This document shows positions 28,920 through 40,514 of a stretch of 64,000 nt of DNA, one piece after another. The notes beneath the pieces were generated by a model. It was given only the letters and a program-made list of their open reading frames with translations. It was not told where the DNA came from and did no database searches. Origin of the DNA: Wuchereria bancrofti (lineage: Eukaryota > Nematoda > Chromadorea > Rhabditida > Onchocercidae); NCBI GenBank assembly GCA_005281725.1, contig SSBO01000012.1, positions 17,134,603 through 17,198,602 on the forward strand, written 5' to 3'. Position 1 is the stretch's first letter. Every line of letters begins with the position of its first letter. Both the position numbers and the translations under genes were made by a program.

Positions 28920-31900
28920 ATGTTAATCAAAAAGGCAAGTTTTAAAACTCTGAGAAGGTATGGAGCAAGTACAGTCTGTCTATTGGTCATTTTTTTATGG
29001 ATACTAGGTTGGACCGATTATATTTTCGAGAAATCTTTCTCAAAATTCGACTGGCCACCATATATAAATGTTCGAGAACAGGTGCTTTCTAGCTTTCAAA
29101 AATTTCTGGTTACGGACATATAATCTAGGATAAATAAACAAATATTACAAAAATTTGAAGATATAGCCAGGTAAGACGATAATATTAATACATTGCACAA
29201 AACCCCTCTCCTCCTTTATTTTAAGAAGAATCTAAAATCAAAGGCGTAGGATCTTCCTGTTAAAGATATATCAGTTTTTCTTGTATTTAAAAATTGTTGC
29301 CCAATTCTCTGACTACAAATTTTGTCCTTAAATTAAAAGGATTGTTTTTCTATAAATTGGTGCATATTACTAATTAATGTTGGAATCTATTATTCATTTG
29401 TTCAGGTACTACTGGAGTTAACTGGTCAGCCATCATCTTATCTATATGAGAATGATTGGGCTTACTTCGAACCACTTCATATTCCGACATGCGAGATCAG
29501 CAAGGCAATGAATAAGTTTTTATTGATTATTGTGAAATCTTCACCGTTACATTTCTTAGTAAGTTTTCTGTAAATTTTTTCCGAGAATAACTTTACGATA
29601 TGCGGCTAACACACATTTCAGAAACTGATCTTATAACTCTTTCATGATATCAAATATCCTCGTCCTTTTTTTCAGATAATTGTTTTACTAAGTAACAAAA
29701 TATAACTTTTCTAACCTAGCTTCATGCTTGCATTAAGTTGTCAAAATTCATCCTTTAAATTCCAAACATTGACGTTTGGAGTTGAAAGGAAAAACGAAGT
29801 TACGAAGCTCCTTGGTGTTTGATGAAATATTAATTAAATGAAATGTTTCTGGTCTCAGAAACGGCAAGCAATACGTGTCACATGGGGTTCAGTGTTCAAT
29901 CATTCTGATTTCACCGTGAAGACAATATTTGTGATCGGCCGAGAACCTTTTAATCAGGAAAATAAACGACTGCAAAAAGAAATTGATTTATACAATGATA
30001 TATTAGTCGGTGATTACATTGACAGTTATCGAAATAATACATTGAAGGTTTGTTATTTTTGAATTTCTCAATATAACTTCGGCAGAAAAACTCGAATTAA
30101 TTTTTTGGGTTTTGAGCTAACTTAATTTTCAATCAGAAGAAAATTAAATCTTCTTTTGATAAAAAAGGATGAAAAAATCTTCGGTAGAAGAGGATAAATT
30201 GAATAAATAGTGCTCTTCAAGAGATCAGTAGGACGTCTCGCCACATTCTCAGTAAATGAAACATATTGAAGCTTATAGTTTAAAGCTTACATGGAACAAT
30301 GATAAAGTTTGCGTGGCCTAGTGAGATAGTTCTTTACTTCTTCTGGGACTTTTTAAAAGACAGAAAGATTTAGTAGGATTTGAGTTTTGTGAATTCTTGT
30401 CGATGATTATTGCATATTTCTGTGGCTTAATAGCACTAGATTTCAAAAAATAATTCCGGTTGAGGAATTCCAATTTCTCAATTTCTTATCCAATATAGTT
30501 CATTTAGTTTATCTAGATTACCATAATGGAGATGTTACTGTGAAATATGAACAAGAAAAAACTGAAAAGGAAGGAAATTTTAGAAGTTATACTAGAAATG
30601 TTTTGAGTTTAGAAATTAAACCAGAAACTGTTCGGATTGCATTCAAAGTAGAAGCAACCGTTTCCATTCTGACATTTTGGTTCCTTTTCAGTTTTTATCA
30701 GCAGTGCAGTTTTCATTCAGTTATTGTCATCATCATTATACTGTTCCCTATGCACTTTTTGTCGATGATGATTATTTGGTCTTGGTGCAAAACCTAGTAG
30801 CAGAAGTGAAAAAATATGATATGTATGATCGGCTTTATATGGGTTGGAGATTTGATACGCGACCATTTAGGACCAGATTTCACAAACATCGGGTAAATTG
30901 TTCAAACCTTTGGTTAATAATAGCAACAATTAATTTACCAGTGGGATGTGTAAGGTCTGTTTATATGGGAAATTCTTTTCACCTTGGATTTGTAGTGAAG
31001 TTTTGCCCTAACTTTAAGTGAAACACAAACATAGATATTAAACTGAGATGAACCGACTGTCATATTTTAAAAGCATTTTAAAGGCTTCTCAAAAGTACAA
31101 TACTAGTTGAAAAAGTACTTTACGTTGACTAGTCAATTCTTAATGTTTGGCGGGTATTTGGTATGACCGAGATTTGCTAACGAAGCAAATGATTGTATCC
31201 TTTGTTTTCTGCGAATGGAACAATGCTGTAAATGACTACTGGATCAAATAACTTATGGGAGATAAAACAATAGCCGAAAATGAAGGGGAATGGAAGATAC
31301 TATGGTTTTTTTTTTTTTTTTTGTTTACCCTATCTAGGGATGAATATGTGCTTTGAAAAGCTGGATACGCCTTCTGTTGAAGTCATTCTCATTAGACTTG
31401 ATATGCAACAATTTAGACTGAAGTGAAATGGGACCATATAGCGGTTTAAATTTCTTATTGGGATAGTGATAGTAGATACCGAAAATGATAATGCAAAATG
31501 AAAAATTAGGTAAAGGGTGAAAATTTCACAGCGAATTTATGCTAATAACAAAATTCAGAACACGTCGATTTTTAAGGAGCTAAAACTTTCGGAACTAGTA
31601 AAGAACTAAGCCAATTCCTTTGGAATAGATCATATAGTGCGTTAACAGCTCAAACCTGCGGTAACAGCAAACATGTGCAATCTGTTATTCGAATGATATA
31701 GTATAATACTATAATGATTGTGCAGTTGACTAATCGCTGATTTCAGTTAATTTTAAAATGAAAACAACGATATTCAGAAATTCATTATTTAACACAAAGC
31801 GTGAATCTACCAGCTACAAACTATAATCAGTTTTCCTATTTTTTGCTTAATGTAATCATTGATTTGCAGGTATCAGTTGCAACATATCCCTTCAACCGTT

Positions 31901-32181
31901 ATCCACCTTACATATCTGCCGGCGCAGTATTGCTGTCATCACAAACCATTCGCGAAATGTATTATGCGATACAACATACGAAACTTTATTCGTATGACGA
32001 TATTTATGCTGGTATATTGGCGAAATCATTGAAGCTGACCGTCAAGCACAATAAAAATATGCGCTTCTGGAAAGCAGAAGTTGGCGTGAAAGAAGCAAAA
32101 ACCCTAATTTGTGCGCATGGATTTGAAGGGAAACGCCTGAATTCAATTTACAATAAATTGAGAGCTGAGGGGATTCTTTAG
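28920..32181 (+). CDS. bre-5: Brainiac/BRE-5-type beta-1,3-glycosyltransferase (GT31)
   Basis: Golgi type II membrane enzyme of family GT31. Its Brainiac/BRE-5 relatives add beta-1,3-GlcNAc while building arthro-series glycosphingolipids; in C. elegans these lipids are receptors for Bt crystal toxin, and bre-5 mutants resist it. Five exons join in phase 0: 28920-29081, 29406-29558, 29859-30047, 30692-30892 and 31870-32181, giving 338 residues, close to C. elegans BRE-5. Seen: a short basic N-terminus, one signal-anchor helix at about residues 18-32 (CLLVIFLWILGW), KRQAIRVTWGS, the metal-binding FVDDDY (Asp 193-195), and a C-terminal block YPFNRYPPYISAGAVLLS with YDDIYAGILAK that matches Brainiac better than other GT31 enzymes. 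AATAAA occurs just after the stop. The large introns are normal for the window. Confidence 0.92.
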
Positions 32182-32186
32182 TGAAC

Positions 32187-32192
32187 TAATAA
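32187..32192 (+). terminator. poly(A) signal of bre-5
   Basis: AATAAA lies 6 bases after the bre-5 stop codon, and a second AATAAA occurs near 32270. Either could direct 3' end formation. Confidence 0.5.
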
Positions 32193-33211
32193 ACGAAGTG
32201 CAGAAGAAGGTTAAAGTCAAGAATCTTCAGAATGAATTGGACCTCAGTTATTTCGATTTTGCTTTAAGTAAATAAAGTGTACACACGCCGTCGATTACTT
32301 GTGTTGACGGACACAATAATTGGAAATAGTTCATATTTTTTTATACATTATTCCCCAGCACCCCAGGGCATATTATGACACGCTATTCGGAAAATAGAAT
32401 TTCGGTGGTGAAATAGCGGAATTATTACTAAGTAAAGTTGGTCCCAACACATTTAAATTTCATACTGATATATATAGAACTTAATTTATTTATTAAGAGT
32501 GTGATTTTACCAAATATCTGTTACACTGAAAAAATAATGATAAAAAAAATAATCAATCGAATATGATAAAGGAATCCTTCAACTGCAGTTGACCTTTTTA
32601 TGGTGTGCGACTTTAGTGAATCATGTGCCTTGGTGTTATCCTTTACACTTCACTAAATTTGTTGTTAACTAGTCGTTCTGCTAATTTTGTATCTCTTAGC
32701 TGTTCGAGTCCCTAGTAGTGAGATACAATTCTCACATGGTAAGCAAACTCCTTCATGGATGAGAAGAAAACTATATATATGTTGGTCCTAATTAATGCTT
32801 TCCATAATCACTTTCACTCATAACAAGTGTCCAAAAGCTGTTCATTATAGCTCTTAGAAAACGTCATTAATTTGCTCATTATACAAATTTGAAATGAAAT
32901 ACTACAAGGAGGCGCACTGCACGGCTGTCGAAACATTGTTCCTAGTAAAAGTGGTCATTTTGATAATAGCTCCATCAGTAACATATCCAAACTAAGTAAA
33001 ACAGCGATTTTTTCCATACTTTTTTACCGACGTGTCGCCTATATAAAGACTACTAAATACTGGACATATTCAAGCTAAAACCTGTTTGGCACTCAGACTT
33101 GACGGCATGATAAGTTTCGTGGTGGAATGTGAATATGGAAATCATATTTCAAATAACACTTGTTTCAGGTAAACAAAATGTACTTGAAAAACGACACATT
33201 ATATTGACCTT
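32193..33211. other. convergent intergenic region
   Basis: Lies between the 3' ends of bre-5 (+) and the 249-residue gene (-). I see no gene in it. Confidence 0.6.
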
Positions 33212-35115
33212 CTAGAACGTTTTCTTTGCAACTTCACGAATCCATTGTTTGGCAAGTTCGGACTTCAATACAGGAGGTTCTGATATGCGTACCGGTCCCA
33301 CAGTTTCTTCCTTTAAACTCTAAAGAAACTGACTATATAATTTTAGAATAGAGTAATTTATTCAGAACAAAGTTTGTACACATCATATTCTATCAATATT
33401 TGGTGGTTGTGTGATAATGAGTCGAATGCCAAATTTGGTAGGCAAAATTGTTTTTGAGTTACCACTATAATTCTTCAAAATTCTAATTATTTAAGACATG
33501 TATAACTTCAACAGTTTTAAAAGAATAATCGATAAGGCGGGATCGTAATAAATGTAGATATATGGGATGATTACAGCAATTGGTCGTGACAATTATAAGA
33601 ACTCAAAAACACGAATGAAGCTGAGATTTAAATCAGAGATACATCTTAACTCTGAAGAATTCAATGATCTTTTGAAAAGTGGCCAAAATGCTATCTTTTG
33701 CATGCATGTTGCCTTTTTTGCATGTATGTTCAATAAATCTGATACATACGTTTGTTATTTGATCCACGTTGTCTTTACCTCTTACATTATCGTCCATCGT
33801 TGTGTCTTGGAATGTCAGAACACGCACTGGTTCCAAAAACGTTACTGTATCTTCATCTTCATCTACCGTAAATGAGCCTGTTAGGGATGCTGGCGGCCTA
33901 CACAATTTCTCAACAAGAGTCCTAGTTGGTTTCCCTTGAGCTGAAATTCATAATAAAGCGGAGATCAACCTTTCATAATACTCTCGAAAGTATGGAACAA
34001 AAATATCCCAAGATTTTTTCGAATCCTTAGAAAATACAGCCTTTGCACTGTACTACTTTCTTTTTTACGTAAAAGAACGAAGATTAAAATGATTTCCAAA
34101 AGATACCTTGTTTGAAAGCACTGCTCTGATCACTTCTCGAAGTGCTCGCTATTAACTGAAGTCCTGAAGTTGGTGCTTTCCTGCAAAAGAAGCAACTACA
34201 CATATGTCAAGTGATGAAAGACTTACGTTTCATTTTTGATCAAAGAAATGAACGCTAGTATTGTCGGTATTCTTCATTAACAGTGCGTAATGAAAAAAAG
34301 AAACGGAAGCGAAACTTACAAGTTAACAATAGAGATGGATGGAAAAGGAATAACTGGATCTACTCTCCCGATAAGCTTGTCATCCATTTTCGTGTTATTT
34401 GTGCAGCTCTCTGAGATATCTGGAGATACCACTGATTCGAGTGAAAAACTTGATTATATGTCATACAAAAATAAAGGCCTTTATCTATATACAAAAAATA
34501 AGAAATTCTAATCCAAATTATATTGTGTAATATAATCCCTACTCTCTGTTTTCTTCGTAGCACTATTAATAGTTTCGACCATTTTTGTAAAACTAGTGCG
34601 CTCAAACTGTCTGGCTTCTAAACGCTCCACTTCAGCTTGCATTTCACATTTCATTGTCTTCAGTGTGATCATCAAACTTTCGATCAGTCTTGCAGTGTTT
34701 TCACAATCCTCAGTTCCAGCTTCCAAATAACGCTGGAAAATTTCCGTACATAAAATCTAGTCATATTAACAACACCGATTTACACAAGTATATATCTAAA
34801 CATATCAATAATTAACGGTATAACCAATTCTCCATTATATATCTAAACATATTAATAATTAACGGTATAACCAATTCTCCATCATCTATGAACTAGATGA
34901 CAGAAAAAGCTATGACCTTCAAATATTTGAGAAGATCGGTGAAATTAAAACGTGAATTCTTTGCCTTCGATTTAGAAATTAAGATAACTTACGTTATAAG
35001 TACAACGTTGTGCTTTTTCATTGACTACATCCCAACCACCTACTTCTTGGAATTGTTTTAATTTCTCATTGAAGAATTTTTGGATAGCATCCATATATTG
35101 ATTATCGGTTATCAT
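33212..35115 (-). CDS. unrecognised 249-residue coiled-coil protein
   Basis: Six minus-strand exons join without phase error: 34993-35115, 34543-34732, 34320-34419, 34107-34180, 33786-33940 and 33212-33319. The sum is exactly 750 bases including the stop. All introns are GT-AG, and the split codons at boundaries of phases 1, 2 and 1 all complete cleanly, so the model is strong although the family is unknown. The N-terminal 105 residues are helical and charged (DAIQKFFNEKLKQFQ, MKCEMQAEVERLEARQFERT), consistent with a coiled coil. The middle is polar and probably disordered (TSRSDQSSAFKQ), with an acidic DEDEDTVTF patch, and the end is PVRISEPPVLKSELAKQWI. No signal peptide or membrane segment. 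The first Met shown may not be the real start, since the frame is open a little further upstream beyond a possible acceptor. Small coiled-coil subunits of kinetochore or trafficking complexes look like this, but I cannot assign one. Confidence 0.75.
34790..34882. repeat. 47-bp tandem duplication in an intron
   Basis: Units 34790-34836 and 34837-34882 are adjacent and differ at one base. They lie in the first intron of the 249-residue gene. Confidence 0.9.
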
Positions 35116-36217
35116 TTTCACCAACTGATCTGCTTTCCAAATAAACTGCGATCGAGCAACGAATAGACATCAGCAAGAGAAGCCCTTTTAGAACGACATA
35201 AAAAACGCTCTTTTAGTGGTACAACGGCGTCTTCTCCTCATGCAATGCACTGGTCACTGAATAATATCAATGTAGTGAATCAAAATGGTATCTCACTCTG
35301 AATATATCGACAAAATCTTGTCTCTGAAGAAAGAGATGAAGGAGCAAATGTAAATACTTATATGTAACCAAAATCTTATTTTCAAACAGGGCGAAGAACT
35401 GCCCAAAATACCACGCTGTCCTCAATAAATAAGATAACGAATCACCTCATTGGCGATCATTTTAAAGTTAGATAACTCAGTTGTGCGCCAAATATGACAA
35501 ACTTGGCTGTAGCTCTACAGACAAATCGACGGAGAATGCAGTTTCTCGGAATTGCATTCTACATAAAATATTTCCCCTCCTAATATCAACGTCCATTCCT
35601 CGTAAACGGGTATAAACTCGAAATTCGAAACGTTATCCCGCCCCACTCTCAGCGTGCTAGTAGTTACTCAGATAGCTCATTCTGAAACTATAATCCCATC
35701 GCACTGACATGTGATGGGCACTGACTTGCGAGGTCTAAAAGTAACTACGGTTAAACTGTGTGTTGCGTGACCTTTAACCCTGCCGTGAGCTTCTGCTAGA
35801 CAAAAAAGACTTGCGGATACATACCCACCTCATGGTGAAAACTGAGTGTTTGAGTGATAATGTTATAATGCTGATTTATTCGATAATCGGTGCGGCGAGG
35901 CTGAAATCCGTATACCGAGTGCCTGTGTCTTCTAGCTTCGTTAGCTAGGACCTTCTGCTTATGTCTTCTCTGTCCTTTTCTCTCCTAACGCAATGTAAAA
36001 AGAATTTGACAAGAACGGACCTATGATTTGCTTTTCACATAAATTTAATCTCTCCTAGCAACTGTAAAATTTGAAAATCAGTTCGTTGCGAGACCCAGCC
36101 AAACAGTTAATGTGACGTCACATTTAAACCACTTCAGAAGTACGAGAACCAGTCGAACTATCCCACATAGTCTCGTGAAAAAGAAAGGAACAATCAAGGT
36201 AGCTCAATTTAACTGCA
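35116..36217. other. divergent upstream region of the 249-residue gene and pdi-6
   Basis: Contains no recognised gene. It is less AT-rich than the surroundings and should hold the promoters of both flanking genes. On the minus strand just upstream of 35115 there is a short protein-like stretch (ADVYSLLDRSLFGKQ) in another frame, which might be an upstream exon of the 249-residue gene. Confidence 0.5.
36112..36121. promoter_or_regulatory. GTGACGTCAC palindrome upstream of pdi-6
   Basis: A perfect 10-base palindrome with an ACGT core lies 97 bases before the pdi-6 ATG. ACGT-core sites are bound by bZIP factors such as CREB, ATF-6 and XBP-1, and the latter two drive ER chaperone genes in the unfolded protein response. 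The position in front of an ER oxidoreductase gene fits such control. This is inference from sequence only. Confidence 0.45.
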
Positions 36218-38962
36218 ATGAAGTCATTTCTATTAACAAGTAAGTTTCCCGTGTTATTAGATGTTCACTTATTGTACACTACTGCTATGCTGATAAGATT
36301 AAGGGGACAAATAGATCATGTTCATGTGAATTATTTTTACCATCTTATTCATCCTGAATTGTGTTTTCCTTCTCTTAAGTCAATCATTTGCGAGATAATT
36401 TGTCAGAAGCACAATATTTTTCAAGAAATTGAAAGGTTAGAAAAATTGATTAATATTAAGTGAAAAGATAGAAAGAAGAGAAAAATATAATATTTTATGT
36501 GTTGTACAATATAAATGTTCACTTGGCACTGTATTGATTTTGTGGTATTTGATTTAGCTGCTGGTAAAATTTTCAATTAAAGTCAATTCTGGTGTATCAG
36601 AGTCTAGAATATTACTTATTTATCTACTTATTCCACTTCCAGCTTCTCTTATTTAGGATCGGGACGTGAAGAAACATTTCTTATGTCTTGTACAGCTTAT
36701 CTCAATAATCAAATTATTAAGAAATGCTAATTAAGGTTTAGCGCTCTTGATGTCGGAACACAATTCATAAGAATATTGATGAATTGGTCTAAGATAAGGT
36801 TATTTTTCACTTGATAATAGTTCTTGCATTCATAATTGACTTTATAGTTTTGGTTGGACTGTCTCATGCACTCTATGATGGTAATCATGATGTAATCCAA
36901 TTAACAGAGTCGGATTTCAACAATAAAGTGTTGAAAAGTGATGAAATGTGGATTGTTGAATTTTTTGCGCCATGGTAAGTTGTTAGCTATTATGTTACAC
37001 CATTTTGGCACATTTCTCATATGCTTTATCTTTGAGGGCAACTTAAAATACAGCTTCTTACAGGTGTGGTCACTGCCAAAAATTAGTTCCGGAATATATG
37101 AAGCTGGCAAATGCCTTGAAAGGTATTTTCAAAGTTGGAGCGGTGGACATGACACAACATCAATCAGTGGGTGCACAATATAATATACAGGGCTTTCCTA
37201 CAATTAAAATATTTGGTGCTAATAAAAAGGTTCCACTTGATTACCAAGGCTAGTTTTCTTATACTTCTGTATTACTTTTTAGTTTAACAGAGTTCATATT
37301 CCTAATATAGATAATTTTCTTTATTTTTTCGTTCAGTTTTTGTTGAAACTTTGAGACCTGTGGAACGGAACCGTTTAAAAATCACAGGAATAAAGTCATT
37401 GAAGGTCCTCGGACGGCTCAGGCAATGGCAGATTCACTAATAAATGAACTTCGGAAAACAGTAAATGCAAAACTGGGTATTAGCAGTTCAAGCAAATCGA
37501 GAGGTGCTAATGATGAGAAAAGCAGCGGCAAATATGTGATTGAATTGACCGATAACAACTTTGAGGAGATGGTGCTTCATAGTAAAGATATTTGGCTTGT
37601 GGAATTTTTTGCACCTTGGTGCGGTCATTGTAAAGCTTTAAAACCACATTGGGAAATGGCTGCTTCGGAATTAGCTGGTAAAGTAAAGGTATAAAGTGTT
37701 TCTCTTTTGTCAATTTCTTACGAATACTATTTACTTTAATATATTCATTTTTTTGTAGTTATTTTTTCATTCAAAAAGCTATCCTTTCAATTTTATTATT
37801 ATTAAGTATTGTTTTATAAGTAATTTCCAAGCAAGCAGCACGTGTTCAGGTTGGTGCTTTGGATGCAACAGTACATCAGGCAATGGCATCACGTTTCGGT
37901 ATCAAAGGTTTCCCAACGATAAAATATTTCGCACCAGGTGCAAGCGCTAGTGACGCTGAAGATTACATTGGTGGACGGACCAGTGATGATATTGTTCAGT
38001 ATGCACTTAACAAAGTAAAAGTTTTGCTTTCACGGCATTATGTACTATATATATGTTCCGGGTACTGTTGGAATGCATAGTCTTTAAATTTATATAAGCT
38101 TTAAAATTTAAGTAAAGATTGTGATGAAATATGGCAACTCGGCCAGTGAAAGAAAATAATCGATAATATGATTTTCTTTATTTTCCAGGTTGCTGAAAAT
38201 ATGCCAGAACCGGAAGTTGTGGAAGCAATTTCACAAGAAGTTGTCGACAACGCTTGCAGAGAAAAGCAGCTTTGTATAATTGCTGTACTGCCGCATATTC
38301 TTGATTGCCAAAGCAGCTGCCGAAAAAATTATTTAGAAGTACTATGTTTTCATATAGAGAATATTTTAAAAGTTAAAGTATGTTCCTTGTTTTTAAGCTA
38401 CGAATTTGCTTATTTAACTTTAGGTCTTGAAAGAGTCGGCAAAAAAATTCAAACGAAATGTATGGGGTTGGGTATGGACTGATGCAGGTAAGCAAACTGA
38501 CTTGGAGGAAGCATTTGGCATGGGTGGTTTCGGTTATCCGGCTTTGGCAGCGCTGAACTATCGTAAAATGAAATTTTCGATGTTAAAAGTTTGTCTTTGG
38601 TTACGATAGTCTGTCATGAGTTATAATTTTCTGGTTCACCACATCTGTAGCAAAGTTATTTTGAAAAGTATATTGACAGAGAGTTTTTGACGTCGTGTGA
38701 AAGCCAGAGCACGTCTATGTTGAATTAGAATTGAAGCATGTGTGATTTTCAGGGTTCCTTTGGTGTCTCTGGAATTCAAGAATTTTTAAGGGATCTTTCT
38801 TATGGTAAAGGTCAAACAGCACCGGTGAAAAATGCAGAATTCCCGAAGATTATGAATGTAGAACCATGGAATGGTAAGGATGGCGAGCTGCCTCTTGAGG
38901 AAGATGTCGATGTTTCAGATGTTGATTTGGATGAAGAGAAACCGAAAAAAACTGAACTGTAG
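36218..38962 (+). CDS. pdi-6: protein disulfide isomerase, PDIA6/P5 type
   Basis: ER thiol-disulfide oxidoreductase that forms and rearranges disulfides in secreted proteins. Eight exons: 36218-36239, 36848-36974, 37064-37248, 37405-37688, 37850-38014, 38189-38338, 38424-38588 and 38753-38962; 435 residues, about the family length. The tiny first exon plus exon 2 make a clean signal peptide (MKSFLLTILVGLSHA). Two thioredoxin domains carry CGHC active sites at about residues 51-54 and 184-187, each in [10 protein letters not shown] context, with the cis-proline loop as GFPTIK in both. The third, redox-inactive domain ends in [11 protein letters not shown] and an acidic tail. The last four residues are KTEL, an ER retention signal as in nematode PDI-6 proteins. 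The intron at 37249-37404 starts with GC rather than GT; the phase and PDIA6 alignment (DYQG joined to PRTAQ) both require it. Confidence 0.96.
37249..37404 (+). other. GC-AG intron in pdi-6
   Basis: The donor is CAAG followed by GCTAGT, and the acceptor is TTGAAG. Reading through would hit TAG at once. A split glycine codon, G plus GT, restores the conserved sequence. GC-AG introns are a known minor class, but the +3 base here is T rather than the usual A. Confidence 0.75.
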
Positions 38963-40514
38963 TTTAAGATTGACATGGAAAATACCTCGTTCTAGATTGC
39001 ATTCCTTGTTTTACATTGATTTGTAAAAACGGTTCGTCTTCATGAATGCGACTGGTTTAATACGTGCATGTTTTGTTAATCTAAAAGACAAGGTATTGGA
39101 TACATTTGCGCCTAATAACATTATTTCGACGTACAGACTCGTCAAACAATGTTTCGTAGGTCATTGTTACTTTATTTGTTATTTCCTATGTATGCATCAC
39201 TTTCTGAAAGTTAACTATTCACGCGATGTAATTTACTTTCTGTTTTATTATTGTTTTGACTTTGTGTATTAGGTTTTCATTCGCAGTATGCATATCAGTA
39301 TACATATTACTAAGCAATGAAGTGAACGAATTTTCATGGTCCTATGTAAATTTTTATTCCTAGCGAACCATAAGACATATTCATATCATTTCTTGAAGTT
39401 ATGTAGAACAGTTGAATCAGTGCTTCTCTCACCCTGACAAGATATGGATTTGCGGTATGTAGAACCATCACATTCACAATACTCGAAGTATTCGACGGTA
39501 TTGATATTTCAAATTATTAAGACATCCAATGACATTATTTCAGATCACGTTAGTAGTGTAATGCCGAAAAAAAAAATTGGAGGAATCACGGAGTGACTGC
39601 TCTAGACATGAAGTGCAACTCGCGTTCCAATTTTCTTTTTCATGGTCACATGCTTGGATATCATTAATTGATCCTGACGGAAGTGAAGAGCCTAAAGTGG
39701 AAATTAAATTCGTTAAGACTTCTGATTGGTAGTAGTGTCTTTTCGTTATTAAACACATCTTGAAAGAACAAAGAAACAATTTTTCATAAGCGGGCACTTA
39801 GGAGAAATTCCCATCCAACAGGTTTGAAACCACTGAGTACGCATAGACGAAATTCGCACCATGGATGTGAGAAAAAGTAACACGTTAAGTACATCCTAGA
39901 GCAGCGCAACTTAATTTCCTGAGAATTCCGGTACACGTTTTCCCAGACCAATTATCAAAACCAAGGTGTTTAAGTCTACATCAAATAATTATTCTTGGTT
40001 TAAAATACAACTAGAAGTGTCATGCCGCTTTTCTTTGAAGCGTAAATGAATAAAACTAATAGTTTAAGATTTTCTCATACACTAGCATTTAAAACAGGCA
40101 TGTTAAATGCAACGGGAGCTGCATATGAACTAAACCAACCTAAATTACTTTAGAAAAAGATGAATTTAGCATGGCTCAAAACAAATTGTAACGAAAAGAA
40201 ATACAACACAGTCAGTACAAAGTACACATCCTAAAGTACAAAATCCAGTTTGGTAGTAATCTTTCATCAAGGAAACACTATGGCTCAACGACTAAATTTA
40301 CTGTATTCGAAAGTTTGGAATTTTAGCCAAACAGGTTGCGAAAGAAAACACATAACTTAGGAAGAAATTACCGCTTATTTTAAAATTAGCAATTTTGAAT
40401 CGATCATATGCTAACAGTTACAGGAGCTTCCAGCTCTTCATATTCGACTTTTCCCTATAAACATCAGAAAGCCCACCTTTTGTATATCTGATTAAGCTAC
40501 GAAATCAATAGATA
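38963..40514. other. convergent intergenic region
   Basis: Lies between the 3' ends of pdi-6 (+) and the transposase-derived gene (-). I see no gene; the open frames at 39042-39272 (+) and 39540-39797 (-) show no motif. Confidence 0.55.

Noticed and set aside
32695..32730. GTTCGAGTCC resembling a tRNA B box
   Set aside because: The flanking bases do not pair into a T stem and no matching A box or acceptor stem is present.
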